From assembly GCF_000379485.1 (NCBI RefSeq), contig NZ_KB902288.1, positions 1-64,000 of the forward strand: a stretch of DNA of 64,000 nucleotides, written 5' to 3'. Numbering within the stretch: position 1 is the stretch's first letter; each line of letters opens with the position of its first letter. Positions 1 through 8,451 of the stretch are shown here, piece by piece. A program made the translations under genes and the position numbers. The stretch comes from Wenxinia marina DSM 24838 (GTDB lineage Bacteria > Pseudomonadota > Alphaproteobacteria > Rhodobacterales > Rhodobacteraceae). The notes beneath the pieces were generated by a model. It did no database searches. It was not told where the DNA came from and was given only the letters and a program-made list of their open reading frames with translations.

Positions 1-79
1 CGGCGGCGGTGGGGAGCCCGGCGTGGGCGAGGCCGGCGGTGAGGGTCAGGGCGGCGGCGGCGAGGACGGTCTTGAGCAT
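1..79 (-). CDS. N-terminus of a secreted protein (cut by window edge)
   Basis: Reading the minus strand from an ATG at 79, the first 26 codons encode MLKTVLAAAALTLTAGLAHA followed by GLPTAA. This is a textbook Sec signal peptide with an AHA cleavage site. A strong ribosome binding site (AAGGAG) lies about 7 nt upstream of the ATG. The rest of the gene lies beyond the window, so the mature protein and its function cannot be seen. A promoter with overlapping palindromes lies about 60 bp upstream (128-168), so it is probably the first gene of a regulated unit. Confidence 0.75.
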   Translation of the reverse strand, partial: MLKTVLAAAALTLTAGLAHAGLPTAA

Positions 80-127
80 CTGGTGTCTCCTTGGTGTCTG
101 GTCTGGCCGTGTGGCTGTTCGTCTTTC

Positions 128-168
128 GATGGTGTAGTTATGACACCATCAGATAGTGTTGTAAACAC
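128..168 (-). promoter_or_regulatory. Promoter with two overlapping palindromic operators
   Basis: On the minus strand, TTTACA (160-165) and CATAAC (137-142) are separated by exactly 17 bp and match -35 and -10 boxes at 5/6 and 4/6 positions. The -10 box sits inside a perfect inverted repeat, GATGGTGT (128-135) and ACACCATC (143-150), with a 7-bp spacer. The -35 box sits inside a second one, GTGTT-gta-AACAC (156-168). Two palindromes covering both promoter boxes suggest a repressor-controlled promoter, perhaps of TetR type, for the secreted protein at 1-79. The regulator is not in view. Between 169 and 372 I see nothing further. Confidence 0.6.
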
Positions 169-372
169 ACTTTTTGGACGCGGCGCGATAAATCTCACAA
201 CCCACTGGCAAGGAATACAATTATTTCTTCTTGGCTTGGTGCTTTCCGGCCCGAAGGGCGAGGACTCACTGATCCAGCTGGCGGACCCAGGGCCGGACTC
301 ACTGATGGTGGAGAGCCAAGGGACTCGGTCCGCAGCCTCGGATTCGGACGCGGAAAGGCGTCGTCGTGCGCC

Positions 373-3300
373 TCAGCGCGGACCGGACCCGGAGGCAGTC
401 ATGCGCGCCGGGGCCTCGCCGTCGCCCTGCAGCGACGCGATCCTGTCGCGCAGGTAGCCCGGCCACGCCTCCTGCGCCCTGCTGAGCAGGCCCTGATCCC
501 CGAGCCGCACCACGATTTCCAGCGCCTCGTCCAGCGCCGCCAGGGCGACATCCGTCTCGGCCGCGAGGGAGAGGTTGTAGAGGCTGGTGACGACATCGGC
601 CTGCGCGGCGGCGCTGCCGGGCGCCTCGGCGGCGAGCTGCCGCCGGATCTCCAGCGCCTCGCCATAGGCGTCGCGCGCGGCGGCGCTCTCGCCCTGCTGC
701 AGCGAGGCGTTGCCGATCGCGTCGAGGCTGATCGCGACGTCCTGCCGCCACAGGGCGTTGTCGGGATCGGCGGCCACCAGTCCGCGCGCCGCCGCCAGCG
801 CCTCGCGGTACGCCCCCAGCGCGGCGTCGAGGTCGCCGGCCAGCCCCCGCAGATAACCGACCTTGTTCAGGTTCAGCGCCAGATCGCGCTGCCACAGGGT
901 GTTGCGCGGGTCGATCCCCAGCAGCTCGCGCACGATCTGCAACGCCTCGGTGAAGGCCGCGAGCGCAGCTTCGGTGTCCTGCTGTCTCATCTGCAGGTCG
1001 CCGATGCGGTGGAGGCCGAAGGCGACGTCGTGCCGCCACTCGAGGTTGGACGGATCGACTTGGGCCAGGTCCCGCGCGATCTGCAGCGCCTCGGTGTAGT
1101 TCGCGAGCGCCGCGTCGGGATCGCCCGCCAGCAGGAGCAGGTCGCCGATCCGGTTCAGGCTGACGGCGATGCCGCGCCGCCAGTCCCGGTTGCCGGGATC
1201 CGTCGCCACGAGGCTCCGGTTGATGTCCAGCGCCTCGGTGTAGGCCGCCAGCGCGCCGTCCGCGTCTCCGGTCACCCGGGCCAGATCGCCGATGCGGTCG
1301 AGGCCCACGGACAGGTCGCGCTGCCACTGGGTATTGCCCGGATCGAGCGCGGCGAGCCGGCGCCGGATGTCCAGCCCGTCGCGGTAGGCCCCCTCCGCCG
1401 CGGCGCGGTCCCCCATCTGCAGACCAAGGTCGCCCACCCGTTCCAGGCCCACGGTCACGTCGCGCTGCCATTCGGTGTTGCCGGGGTCCGACGCCGCCAG
1501 GTCGCGGACGATGTCCAGCGACTCGATATAGGCGTCGAGCGCGGCGGAGAGGTCTCCGGCGCGGCGGCGCAGGTCGCCGACGTTATTGAGCCCGATCGAC
1601 ACGTCCCGGCGCCAGACCGCGTTCCCCGGATCGGATGCAGACAGGCGCCGCACGATCCCGAGGCTCCGCTCGTAGGCCTCCATCGCCGCGCCTGCGTCCC
1701 CGGCCAGAAGCGAGACGTCGCCGAGGTTGTTGAGGGTGATCGCCAGGTCGCGCTGCCACATGGTGTTGCCCGGGTCCCGTTCGGCCAGGCGGCTCACGAT
1801 GTCCAGCCCCTCGCGATACGCCTCCAGCGCCGCCGCGGTCTCGCCGGTGCGCATGTACAGATCGCCGATATTCTCCAGGCTCACCGAGACGTCCCGCAGC
1901 TCTTCGGCGCCGGAGGGGCGCAGCTTGGCCAGAGCGCGGCGGATGGACAGCGCCTCGCCATAAGCCTCCAGCGCGGCGTCGATCTCGCCGGCGCGGACGT
2001 GCAGGCCGCCGACCCGCTCCAGGCCGATCGACAAATCGCGCCGCGCCACCGCGTTGTCCGGATCGGCCGCCGACAGCGCCCGCCGGAGCCGGAGCGACTC
2101 GTCGTAGGCGTCCAGCGCGGCGGCCACCTGGCCCGCCTGAAGCTCCAGGTCGCCGATCCGTTCCAGGGCGACGGTGTAGTCGCTCTGCCAGCCGGTATTG
2201 TCGGGCTCCTCCTCGAGGAGGTCGCTCAGCAGGGCATGGGCCTGCTGGGCGGACCGCAGGGCCCGCTCCCTCTCGCCCGCGCCTGCGTAGACCTCCGCAA
2301 ATTCGGCCCGCATCGCCGCCTCGAGGTGCCGCAGTTCCCTGTTGTCCGGCGTGGCGGCGCGCAGTCGCGTCACCGCGGTCTCTGCGTGGGACAGGATCGA
2401 CTCCAGGCTCTCCAGCCGCAGACCCTCCGCGTCCTGCAGGCCCTGCGCGATGTCGAAGACGAGGGCGTTGATCGCGTCGCGCGCCGTGCCGAAGTTGCGC
2501 TCGGCCCGGTCGCGTTCGGCGGCGACCTGGACGAGGGCATCCTCGGCGCGGGCGGTTTCGGCCTCGGCCCGGCGGGCGTTCTCCTCCGCCAGGCCGCGCT
2601 GCGCCTCGGCGTCGTCGCGGGCGAGGGTCGCCGCCTCCGTCTGGCGCTGGGCGATCGCCTCGTTCCGGACGGCGGCGTTGCGCTGGACGAGCGCGAAGGA
2701 GGCGAGCACGGCCACCGCCAGCAGGGCCGCGAGCGCGCCGGCCACCGTGCGCCGCTGCCGCCGGGCCTGCGCGCGGCGGCTGTCGATGACGAAGGCCCGG
2801 TGGAGCGCGGTCGGCTCGGGCGCGTTCGGCGGATGCGACAGGAGCCACGCCTCCGCCGCCTCGAGATCCTGCCCCCGAAGCGCCCGCGCCCCGGGGCGCC
2901 CGGCCGCCTCCCAGCGCGCGGCGAGGTCGGCAAGGCGCGTGTGCTCGCGGATCCAGCCGATGTCGAGGTCGAGCGCGAAGCGGATCTGCTGCAGGCCCGC
3001 TTCGAAGTCGTGGGCGTCGGTCAGGAACACGTACTGGAACTTCGAGACGATCTCCGGGACCAGCGCGGGGTCGTCCGGCGGCACCACCACGACCGGGACG
3101 AGGCGCTTGTTCAGCTCGGCCACGCGCCCCATCTCCCACCGGCAGGTGTCCGAGCGGATCGACGCGGGCGTCAGCGCGAAGAGGACCGTGTCGCTCTCGC
3201 GGATCAGCGAGTCGAGGCGCGACTTCCAGTCCTCGGTCGGCAGGATGTCGTGAATGTCGCGGAACACCCGCAGGTCGTCCTGCGCCGACAGCGCGGCGAA

Positions 3301-3423
3301 CAGCCGCTCGAGTCGCGGGGAATCCTTCTGCGCGTAGGAGAAGAAGACCTTGGTGACGGGCGCCGGCACCCCGCGGCCCCGCGCCGGCGGTCCGGTCGAA
3401 GTGTCCGCCGCACGGGCCGTCAT
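373..3423 (-). CDS. TIR domain - transmembrane - TPR repeat protein
   Basis: 1016 residues. A TIR domain spans roughly residues 24-155, starting VFFSYAQKDS, with RWEM around residues 95-98 placing a glutamate where many TIR proteins have their catalytic Glu. TIR domains act as NAD-cleaving enzymes or as signalling adaptors. A single hydrophobic segment follows at about 227-247, then an Ala/Glu/Arg-rich coiled coil to about 320. From about 330 to 990 there are about a dozen tetratricopeptide-like units with a period near 50 residues (core pattern DPGNxxWQRDLxxxLxxIGDL, then AALxAYxEALxIxRxL). At the DNA level this is a 150-bp tandem repeat. The architecture suggests a membrane-attached sensor/effector. 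A defence role is possible but not shown. The ATG at 3423 has no good ribosome binding site, so the start is uncertain. Confidence 0.85.
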   Translation of the reverse strand: MTARAADTSTGPPARGRGVPAPVTKVFFSYAQKDSPRLERLFAALSAQDDLRVFRDIHDILPTEDWKSRLDSLIRESDTVLFALTPASIRSDTCRWEMGRVAELNKRLVPVVVVPPDDPALVPEIVSKFQYVFLTDAHDFEAGLQQIRFALDLDIGWIREHTRLADLAARWEAAGRPGARALRGQDLEAAEAWLLSHPPNAPEPTALHRAFVIDSRRAQARRQRRTVAGALAALLAVAVLASFALVQRNAAVRNEAIAQRQTEAATLARDDAEAQRGLAEENARRAEAETARAEDALVQVAAERDRAERNFGTARDAINALVFDIAQGLQDAEGLRLESLESILSHAETAVTRLRAATPDNRELRHLEAAMRAEFAEVYAGAGERERALRSAQQAHALLSDLLEEEPDNTGWQSDYTVALERIGDLELQAGQVAAALDAYDESLRLRRALSAADPDNAVARRDLSIGLERVGGLHVRAGEIDAALEAYGEALSIRRALAKLRPSGAEELRDVSVSLENIGDLYMRTGETAAALEAYREGLDIVSRLAERDPGNTMWQRDLAITLNNLGDVSLLAGDAGAAMEAYERSLGIVRRLSASDPGNAVWRRDVSIGLNNVGDLRRRAGDLSAALDAYIESLDIVRDLAASDPGNTEWQRDVTVGLERVGDLGLQMGDRAAAEGAYRDGLDIRRRLAALDPGNTQWQRDLSVGLDRIGDLARVTGDADGALAAYTEALDINRSLVATDPGNRDWRRGIAVSLNRIGDLLLLAGDPDAALANYTEALQIARDLAQVDPSNLEWRHDVAFGLHRIGDLQMRQQDTEAALAAFTEALQIVRELLGIDPRNTLWQRDLALNLNKVGYLRGLAGDLDAALGAYREALAAARGLVAADPDNALWRQDVAISLDAIGNASLQQGESAAARDAYGEALEIRRQLAAEAPGSAAAQADVVTSLYNLSLAAETDVALAALDEALEIVVRLGDQGLLSRAQEAWPGYLRDRIASLQGDGEAPARMTASGSGPR

Positions 3424-3676
3424 GCCGCGCCGGTCGTCCGGCCGGGCCGCGGCACCGTCCCGCGGGCCCCTGTCGGCGGGTCTCCCGCGGCGGGGCTGTC
3501 CGGCCGGCGTGCGGGGCGTCGTCCGGACGAGAGGCTATGACACGGGCTGGCCATGATCATGGACGATACAACAAGCTCGGGCCTGCCGCATCCGGTTCGC
3601 GGCGCCGGGCGCTACGGCCGCGCAACGCCGGTGCGACTCCTCCCGCATCCTCGGCTATTTGAGCCGCCGGAAGCGG

Positions 3677-5074
3677 CTACCTGTGTCCGACCCACCCCCG
3701 GTCGTCGGTGAAGGCCCGCGCGGGCGTGATCCGCGTGGGCGCGTAGCCTTCGGGCAGCGTCGCCAGGGGGGCGAGCGGGCGGTCGGACGCGGCGAGGAGG
3801 ACGTTGGCCCGGCCGCGCAGGCTGACCGGGCCCTGCACCGCGACGACGTGCGGCCACAGCTCGGTCAGGATGGCGTGGACGCCCCGGGCGAGCGGACCGT
3901 CCGCCCGGTCGATCAGGTTGACGTAGACCGGGCCGTCGGTGATCGCGCGCACACGTTCGAAGGCCTCCACCGTGACGAGGTGGGCCGGCACGGACGCGGA
4001 CGAGAACGCGTCCATCACGGCCGCGTCGAAGCGGCCCGCGCTCTCGTTCAGGAAGACCCGCCCGTCGGCGTGAACGATCTCGAACCGATCCGCGGCGGCA
4101 TCCATCACCGCGGCCGCGCGCGGCAGGTTCGCGCGCACCACCGCCGTCACCAGGGGGTCGATCTCGACCGCCGTCGCCCGTGCCGCGGGCCGGTCCGACA
4201 CAAGGCGGCTCGGCAGCGTGTAGCCGCCTCCGCCGACGAAGAGGACGCGCGCGTCCGCCCCCGTGTCCTGCTCCAGCCGGTCCCCGATCCACCGGGTGTA
4301 GGCGATCGCGAGATCGTCTCCCTCGTCCAGCGGCTCGGCCGCCTGAAGGGTCCGGTCCGAGAACAGCCTGACCTCGCCCCCGCGCCGTTCGACATGAAGG
4401 CAGGACAGGCCGGATTCGTGATCGCAGACCGGCGTTCCGACGAGGGCGGACAGGCCGATGAACCCGGCTGCGCCGATCACGGCGACCGGCGGCGCGGCGG
4501 CGCCTCCGCGCAGGACGGGCAGGCAGCCCAGGGTCAGCGCGGCGCAGCCCGCGAAGGTCGCGACCGACCCCACCAGCGGCAGGGCCACGAACCCGGCGAG
4601 GACCGCCCCGCCGATTGCCCCGGCCGAGCCTGCGGCGAGGGCCAGGCCGAGGGACGCGCCCTCGCGGCCCGGACGCGCCTCGATCGCCAGCTTGGTCAGC
4701 AGGGGCGAGGGCAGGGTGATCCCGACGGAGGCCGGGAAGAACGCGACCAGGGTGCTGAGGACCATGCCGCCCGTGCCCCGCGCGCCGGAGCCGTGGAGAA
4801 AGCCCAGCAGCGCCGGAGACAGCGCCATCAGGACCGCCGTCGCGATCAGCGCCACGCGCACCGCCGAGAGGGCCGCGGCGCGGGGGCGGTCGGCGATGAC
4901 TCCGCCCCATGCGCTGCCGAGCGAGAACCCTGCCAGTACCACCGCGATCACCGTGGTCCACGTCAGCAGCGACGTGCCGTAGTAGGGCGCAAGGACGCGG
5001 CCGGCGGCGATCTCGTAGGTCAGGCCGACGGCGGAGAGGACGAGGATCAGTCCGATGGCGCGCCAGAACTTCAC
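3677..5074 (-). CDS. Fused transporter-like / spermidine synthase-like protein
   Basis: 465 residues from a GTG start at 5074; the next upstream part of the frame is arginine-rich out-of-frame-looking sequence, so I did not extend it. Residues 1 to about 215 are a run of hydrophobic helices (GLILVLSAVGLTYEIAAGR and so on), as in the fused MFS/spermidine synthase family. The C-terminal half is a Rossmann methyltransferase-like fold with VLFVGGGGYTLPSRL (cofactor loop), TAVEIDPLV (acidic residue at the end of strand 2), and DAAVMDAFSSASVPAHL. Members of this family are often annotated as spermidine synthases, but the N-terminal membrane part makes the real substrate uncertain. It stands alone, with no polyamine genes near it. 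Confidence 0.8.
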   Translation of the reverse strand: MKFWRAIGLILVLSAVGLTYEIAAGRVLAPYYGTSLLTWTTVIAVVLAGFSLGSAWGGVIADRPRAAALSAVRVALIATAVLMALSPALLGFLHGSGARGTGGMVLSTLVAFFPASVGITLPSPLLTKLAIEARPGREGASLGLALAAGSAGAIGGAVLAGFVALPLVGSVATFAGCAALTLGCLPVLRGGAAAPPVAVIGAAGFIGLSALVGTPVCDHESGLSCLHVERRGGEVRLFSDRTLQAAEPLDEGDDLAIAYTRWIGDRLEQDTGADARVLFVGGGGYTLPSRLVSDRPAARATAVEIDPLVTAVVRANLPRAAAVMDAAADRFEIVHADGRVFLNESAGRFDAAVMDAFSSASVPAHLVTVEAFERVRAITDGPVYVNLIDRADGPLARGVHAILTELWPHVVAVQGPVSLRGRANVLLAASDRPLAPLATLPEGYAPTRITPARAFTDDRGWVGHR

Positions 5075-5410
5075 CGCACGCCCCCGTGGGGGCGAAGCAA
5101 GCGGGGCGCGGCGGCTCGCGCCGGAGCGGACGGCAGGCGCATGGAATCGGGGTCTGGACGCATGGGGCGAACCTGGGCCGGGCGGCGGGGTTCGGCAAGT
5201 GATGCGTCCGAACGCGGCCGGTCCCTGCGGGCCGGGACAGAGAGTCATGGCGGCCGGCGGTGCTCCGACCGACCGACACGCGGCACCCGCCGACGGTAGA
5301 CCATCCGCAGGATCGAGCGCACCATCATCGCGCCGTGACCGCGCGGGCCGACGGGCAGCGGGCCATCCCAGCGACACGTCTCGCGGGCGGCGGGCGTCCC
5401 GAGGGCCGCG
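5075..5410. other. Intergenic region, no gene recognised
   Basis: 336 bp between the minus-strand fusion protein and the decayed solute-binding gene. All reading frames here translate to arginine/proline/glycine-rich strings typical of non-coding high-GC DNA. I see no hairpin with a T-run and no convincing promoter. Confidence 0.5.
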
Positions 5411-5710
5411 GTGTCGGCCGTGCTCAGGCGCAACTCCTCGACCCTCGCGGCGCTCGCCACCGCGGTCCAGGCGCAGGATCCGCGCATGACCGTCTGGACC
5501 GGCAGCGACGCACACCTCGCGATGCTGAACGGCATCGTCGAGGCGCAGCCGGGCGTGACCGTCAGCTTCGAGACGGTGCCTTCCGACTACGTCCAGAAGA
5601 TCACCCTGCAGCTCGCCGGCGGCAACGCGCCGGACGTGGGCCGCCCTGCCCGAGACCTCGGCCCCCACCTTCGTCGACGCCGGCGTGGTGATCTCGACGC
5701 AAGGTCAGAT
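5411..5710 (+). pseudogene. Remnant of ABC transporter sugar-binding protein
   Basis: Starts with a weak signal-like segment ending VQAQ, then TVWTGSDAHLAMLNGIVE, and later VPSDYVQKITLQLAGGNAPDV. This is the N-terminal pattern of periplasmic extracellular solute-binding proteins (family 1). A few residues are missing after NGIVE. After NAPDVG (about 5641) the reading frame is wrong, but shifting by one base restores ALPETSAPTFVDAGVVIST. The sequence then stops near 5710, only ~15 bp before the tRNA-derived att repeat. So it has an internal deletion, a frameshift and a truncation, about 100 of the usual ~400 residues remain, and no permease genes accompany it. It is probably debris from an earlier event at the same tRNA hot spot. 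Confidence 0.75.
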
Positions 5711-5725
5711 GCTTAGGGAAACGGC

Positions 5726-5776
5726 TGGTAGCGGAGGAGGGACTTGAACCCCCGACACGCGGATTATGATTCCGCT
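5726..5776. repeat. attL: 51-bp copy of tRNA-Met 3' end
   Basis: Identical over 51 bp to 18517-18567, with mismatches immediately on both sides (5725/18516 and 5777/18568). It corresponds, on the minus strand, to the tRNA 3' part from the anticodon stem through the encoded CCA. No tRNA 5' half follows, so this copy is not a tRNA gene. It marks the end of the element distal to the integrase. Confidence 0.95.
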
Positions 5777-5892
5777 CGCTTCCGTTGAAAACAAACGACT
5801 TTTCTTCCAACTGGGGCAGTTTCGACGCTAAGCGGATCAATGGCTTAGCCGCCGTTTCCCAACCGCCAGTTCCGCTCCGACATCACGAACAA

Positions 5893-5919
5893 CCCCCTGC
5901 CTCGACCGGAAGCAGGGGG
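5893..5919 (+). terminator. Stem-loop, possible terminator
   Basis: Perfect 8-bp GC-rich stem CCCCCTGC (5893-5900) and GCAGGGGG (5912-5919) with an 11-nt loop, followed by CTTAGCTT rather than a clean T-run. It could shield the satellite operon from read-through entering at attL, or be a structured leader 60 bp upstream of the primase gene. The rest of 5777-5979 shows nothing else I can name. Confidence 0.4.
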
Positions 5920-5979
5920 CTTAGCTTGAACGGCCCGAAGAGATGACCTTGCAGGGCCCCCGGAGAAAGGAAACACTAC

Positions 5980-8064
5980 ATGGGGTATTCAGATACCGCA
6001 AAAATTGGGATAGGGCAAGAGATCGATCCACTCGACCGGCAGATCACCCTCACCCGCTTCAAGAGCGTCTATGACCGCGAAGCTCAGCAGCTGAGCGGGA
6101 CGCTGAGGAAGCTCGCAAAGGACATCGTCCGGAAGACGGCCCCCCGGAAGGAAGCTCTCTCCCTCATTAAGTTCGCGGAGTTCGGCACTGCCCGCTCGGA
6201 GAAGGGGTTCCTCCGGCACGACGCGAACGTGACGGGCATCAGCGGAATCGAGCTCGATTATGACAAGGGCGAGCGGACGCCCGAGGAGGCGGCTCGGCGC
6301 CTCAGGAACGCGGGCGTGGCGGGCATAGTCGTCACGTCGCCAAGCCATGGCCTGCCGGGCAAGGGCAACCGCTGGCGGCCCTATCTGCCGCTCAGCCGGA
6401 CCTATCCGCCCGAGGATCGTGAACCGCTCGCCCGCAAGGCGGCCGCGATCCTCGGGGGCGGCTTCGCAGGTGAGTCCTTCGCGCTCTCGACCGCCTTCTA
6501 TGCGGGCGGGCTCGACGGGCGGCCGCCCGAAGTCTTCCTGTCCGAAGGCGGGGCCTATCTCGACGAAGTCGACGACGTGGACGCCGCACCGCCGCGCGAT
6601 GATCGCGACCAGTCGGGCTCGGGGGTGGCGTTCCGCTTCCTCGCTGAGCGGGCGCACCGCGGCGTACGGGAGGAAGAGGCCGTTGAGGCCATCGCCGCCG
6701 ACGACGGCCCGGCGGGCGAGTGGTGGGGACGGACCGACAAGCGCCAGCGTCATCGGGCTCTCACCCGCGCTTACCAGCGGGCCGAGGAAGAGAGGGAAGC
6801 GACCATGGCTGACCTCGACGTCGACGATGACGTCGAGCTCGACGCTTGGATCGCCGAGCACGTCGGGCGCGTGGAAGAGGACTGGGGCACGCCGCTCATG
6901 CAGGGCGACCGCCCGGTGAACAACCTTCACAACGCGATCCACTACCTCGGGCGGAACCGCGACACGATCCTTCAGGGGCTCCGCTGGAACCTCCTCTCGC
7001 ATCGGGCCGAATGGGCTCGGGGCGAGATCGGGGCCGCGGAGGAGGGGCGGGTGCGGACCGGCCTCGAATTGCGGGGGATGCCCACGATCAAGGCCGAGCT
7101 CCTGAAGCCCGCGATCCGGGCCGTTGCGGAGCGGCGGTCCTATCACCCGATCCGCGACCAGCTCAACGCGGCCCGCCACGACGGCGTCCCGCGGCTCGAC
7201 ACGTGGCTCACGCGGTATCTCGGGGCCGAGGACGCGATCTACACCCGGGCCGTCGGGCGGGCCTTTCTTATCGCGATGGTGGCGCGGGTGATGGAGCCCG
7301 GCTGCAAGCACGATCACGTGCCGGTGCTGATCGGCCCGCAAGGCGGGGGGAAGAGCTCGGCGTGCCGCGTTCTCTCCGGTAGCGATTATTTCTCCGACAC
7401 GCTCCCGCCGATCAACGGGGGCAAGGAAGCGATGGATCACCTCCGGGGCCTGTGGCTGGTCGAGCTCGCCGAGCTGGCCCCGTCGCGGCGGGCGACCAAC
7501 CAGCATTTGAAGTCCTTTCTCTCGACGCAGGCGGACCGCTTCCGCGAAGCCTACGGCCGGTCCGATGAACGGTATCAGCGCCAGTGCGTCTTCGTCGGCA
7601 CCACCAACGAAGACACGTTCCTCCGGGACGCGACCGGGGGGCGTCGATTCTGGCCGATCCATTGCGGCAGGATTAACGTCGTGGGCTTGAAGAGCGCCCG
7701 CACCCAACTTTTCGCGGAGGCCGTCGCCGCCTACCGTGCGGGCGAGGCGTGGTGGCTCGACGGCGACGCGGAGGCCGCGGCGCGGGAAGAGCAGGAAGCG
7801 GCGTACGCGGCGCACCCGTGGGAAGAACCGATTGCCGCGTGGCTCGACAATCCGGCGGGGGACGACTCGTGCGAAGGGCCCCGCCAGCGTTGCACGGTTT
7901 GGGAGGTGATGGAGCTCGCCTTGGGCCTGCCCGCCCACATGCACGAGAGAAGCATGAAGCGGGTCGGCGACATCCTGAAGCGTCTCGGGTGGGAGAGGCA
8001 ACGCGACAGTGTGGGGCGGGCGTTCTGGGAACGCCCCGTCACGCAGTTGAGGATCGTCAAGTGA
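5980..8064 (+). CDS. VapE/VirE-family primase-helicase of the satellite
   Basis: 694 residues, ATG with AAAGGA about 9 nt upstream. The N-terminal ~270 residues look like a primase-polymerase-type region (GIELDYDKGERTPEEAA, then VVTSPSHG). The C-terminal half is a VapE/VirE superfamily-3-like helicase: Walker A GPQGGGKSSA near residue 452, Walker B-like LWLVELAEL, and the sensor stretch VGTTNEDTFLRDATGGRRFW. Such proteins initiate replication of PICIs and many tail-less satellites, usually at an origin close by. The repeat-rich block directly downstream (8065-8451) is the natural candidate. It is the first gene of the element and sets the direction of the whole unit. Confidence 0.85.
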   Translation: MGYSDTAKIGIGQEIDPLDRQITLTRFKSVYDREAQQLSGTLRKLAKDIVRKTAPRKEALSLIKFAEFGTARSEKGFLRHDANVTGISGIELDYDKGERTPEEAARRLRNAGVAGIVVTSPSHGLPGKGNRWRPYLPLSRTYPPEDREPLARKAAAILGGGFAGESFALSTAFYAGGLDGRPPEVFLSEGGAYLDEVDDVDAAPPRDDRDQSGSGVAFRFLAERAHRGVREEEAVEAIAADDGPAGEWWGRTDKRQRHRALTRAYQRAEEEREATMADLDVDDDVELDAWIAEHVGRVEEDWGTPLMQGDRPVNNLHNAIHYLGRNRDTILQGLRWNLLSHRAEWARGEIGAAEEGRVRTGLELRGMPTIKAELLKPAIRAVAERRSYHPIRDQLNAARHDGVPRLDTWLTRYLGAEDAIYTRAVGRAFLIAMVARVMEPGCKHDHVPVLIGPQGGGKSSACRVLSGSDYFSDTLPPINGGKEAMDHLRGLWLVELAELAPSRRATNQHLKSFLSTQADRFREAYGRSDERYQRQCVFVGTTNEDTFLRDATGGRRFWPIHCGRINVVGLKSARTQLFAEAVAAYRAGEAWWLDGDAEAAAREEQEAAYAAHPWEEPIAAWLDNPAGDDSCEGPRQRCTVWEVMELALGLPAHMHERSMKRVGDILKRLGWERQRDSVGRAFWERPVTQLRIVK

Positions 8065-8143
8065 TGTACTGTGGCTCCCGAAGGGTCCGAAGGGTCAGGG
8101 CAATGAACCCTTTGGACAAATCGCCCCACAAACAAGGGCTCCC

Positions 8144-8269
8144 GAAGGGTCTGAAGGGTCCGAAGGGTAAGTTTCTAGAGAGTACCTTGTGGGCTAGAGG
8201 GCCTGTAGGGGGGCATGGGGTCTGTGGGGCCGTTGAGGCTCAACACCATTCGGACCCTTCAGACCCTTC
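8144..8269. repeat. Perfect 21-bp inverted repeat, 84-bp spacer
   Basis: Positions 8144-8164 and 8249-8269 are exact reverse complements over 21 bp. Each arm contains two of the GAAGGGT units. Paired, they would fold into a long cruciform or stem enclosing the G-rich loop at 8165-8248. Confidence 0.85.
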
Positions 8270-8382
8270 AGGCGAGACGTCCGGTAAGCCGGTAAAGCAG
8301 CGTCTCGTAAGGACGATGGGTCCTTCCCCGCTTTCTGGGCTGCGGGGGGCGCGGAGCCCCGGCTTTTCCCCCTGCGGTAAAA

Positions 8383-8418
8383 TTACGAGACGGAAAACCC
8401 GATGGCCCCGTCTCGTAA
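8383..8418. repeat. Inverted repeat upstream of terS
   Basis: TTACGAGACGG (8383-8393) and CCGTCTCGTAA (8408-8418) form a perfect 11-bp stem with a 14-nt loop, ending 33 bp before the terS start. No T-run follows, so it is more likely a protein-binding or packaging element than a terminator. Confidence 0.7.
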
Positions 8419-8451
8419 GCCGGTAAATCTGACTTCGGTAAAGGACACGAT

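Larger units (their letters stand above)
8065..8451. promoter_or_regulatory. Repeat-rich non-coding block: candidate origin or packaging site
   Basis: 387 bp between the primase and terS genes, densely filled with repeats. (a) The 9-mer CCGAAGGGT or CTGAAGGGT occurs five times in direct orientation (8078-8086, 8087-8095, 8142-8150, 8151-8159, 8160-8168) and twice inverted (8254-8262, 8263-8271). (b) CGTCTCGTAA occurs at 8301-8310 and 8409-8418, and inverted at 8383-8392. (c) The 13-mer GTAAGCCGGTAAA occurs at 8284-8296 and 8415-8427. (d) A G-rich stretch lies at about 8190-8235. Iteron-like tandem arrays beside a replication protein suggest an origin; a position immediately upstream of terS equally suggests a cos/pac site. 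No ORF here looks real. Confidence 0.6.

Noticed and set aside
23-457. Open plus-strand frame at the window start
   Set aside because: It runs antisense to a convincing signal peptide with ribosome site and across the promoter; the translation is Gly/Glu-rich, typical of shadow frames in GC-rich DNA.
420-2330. 150-bp tandem DNA periodicity resembling a CRISPR or satellite array
   Set aside because: It is in frame inside one long gene and reflects the 50-residue TPR-like units; unit sequences vary as protein repeats do and there are no unique spacers.
5411-5716. Functional ~100-aa secreted protein
   Set aside because: The sequence follows solute-binding proteins but shows a deletion, a frame change and a truncation; the last part of the open frame is Arg-rich nonsense.
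5726-5776. Second tRNA-Met gene
   Set aside because: Only the 3' portion is present; the 5' acceptor and D-arm sequences do not follow.
8190-8235. G-quadruplex in the satellite repeat block
   Set aside because: There are several G-runs, but they are irregular and interrupted; I could not define four regular tracts with short loops.
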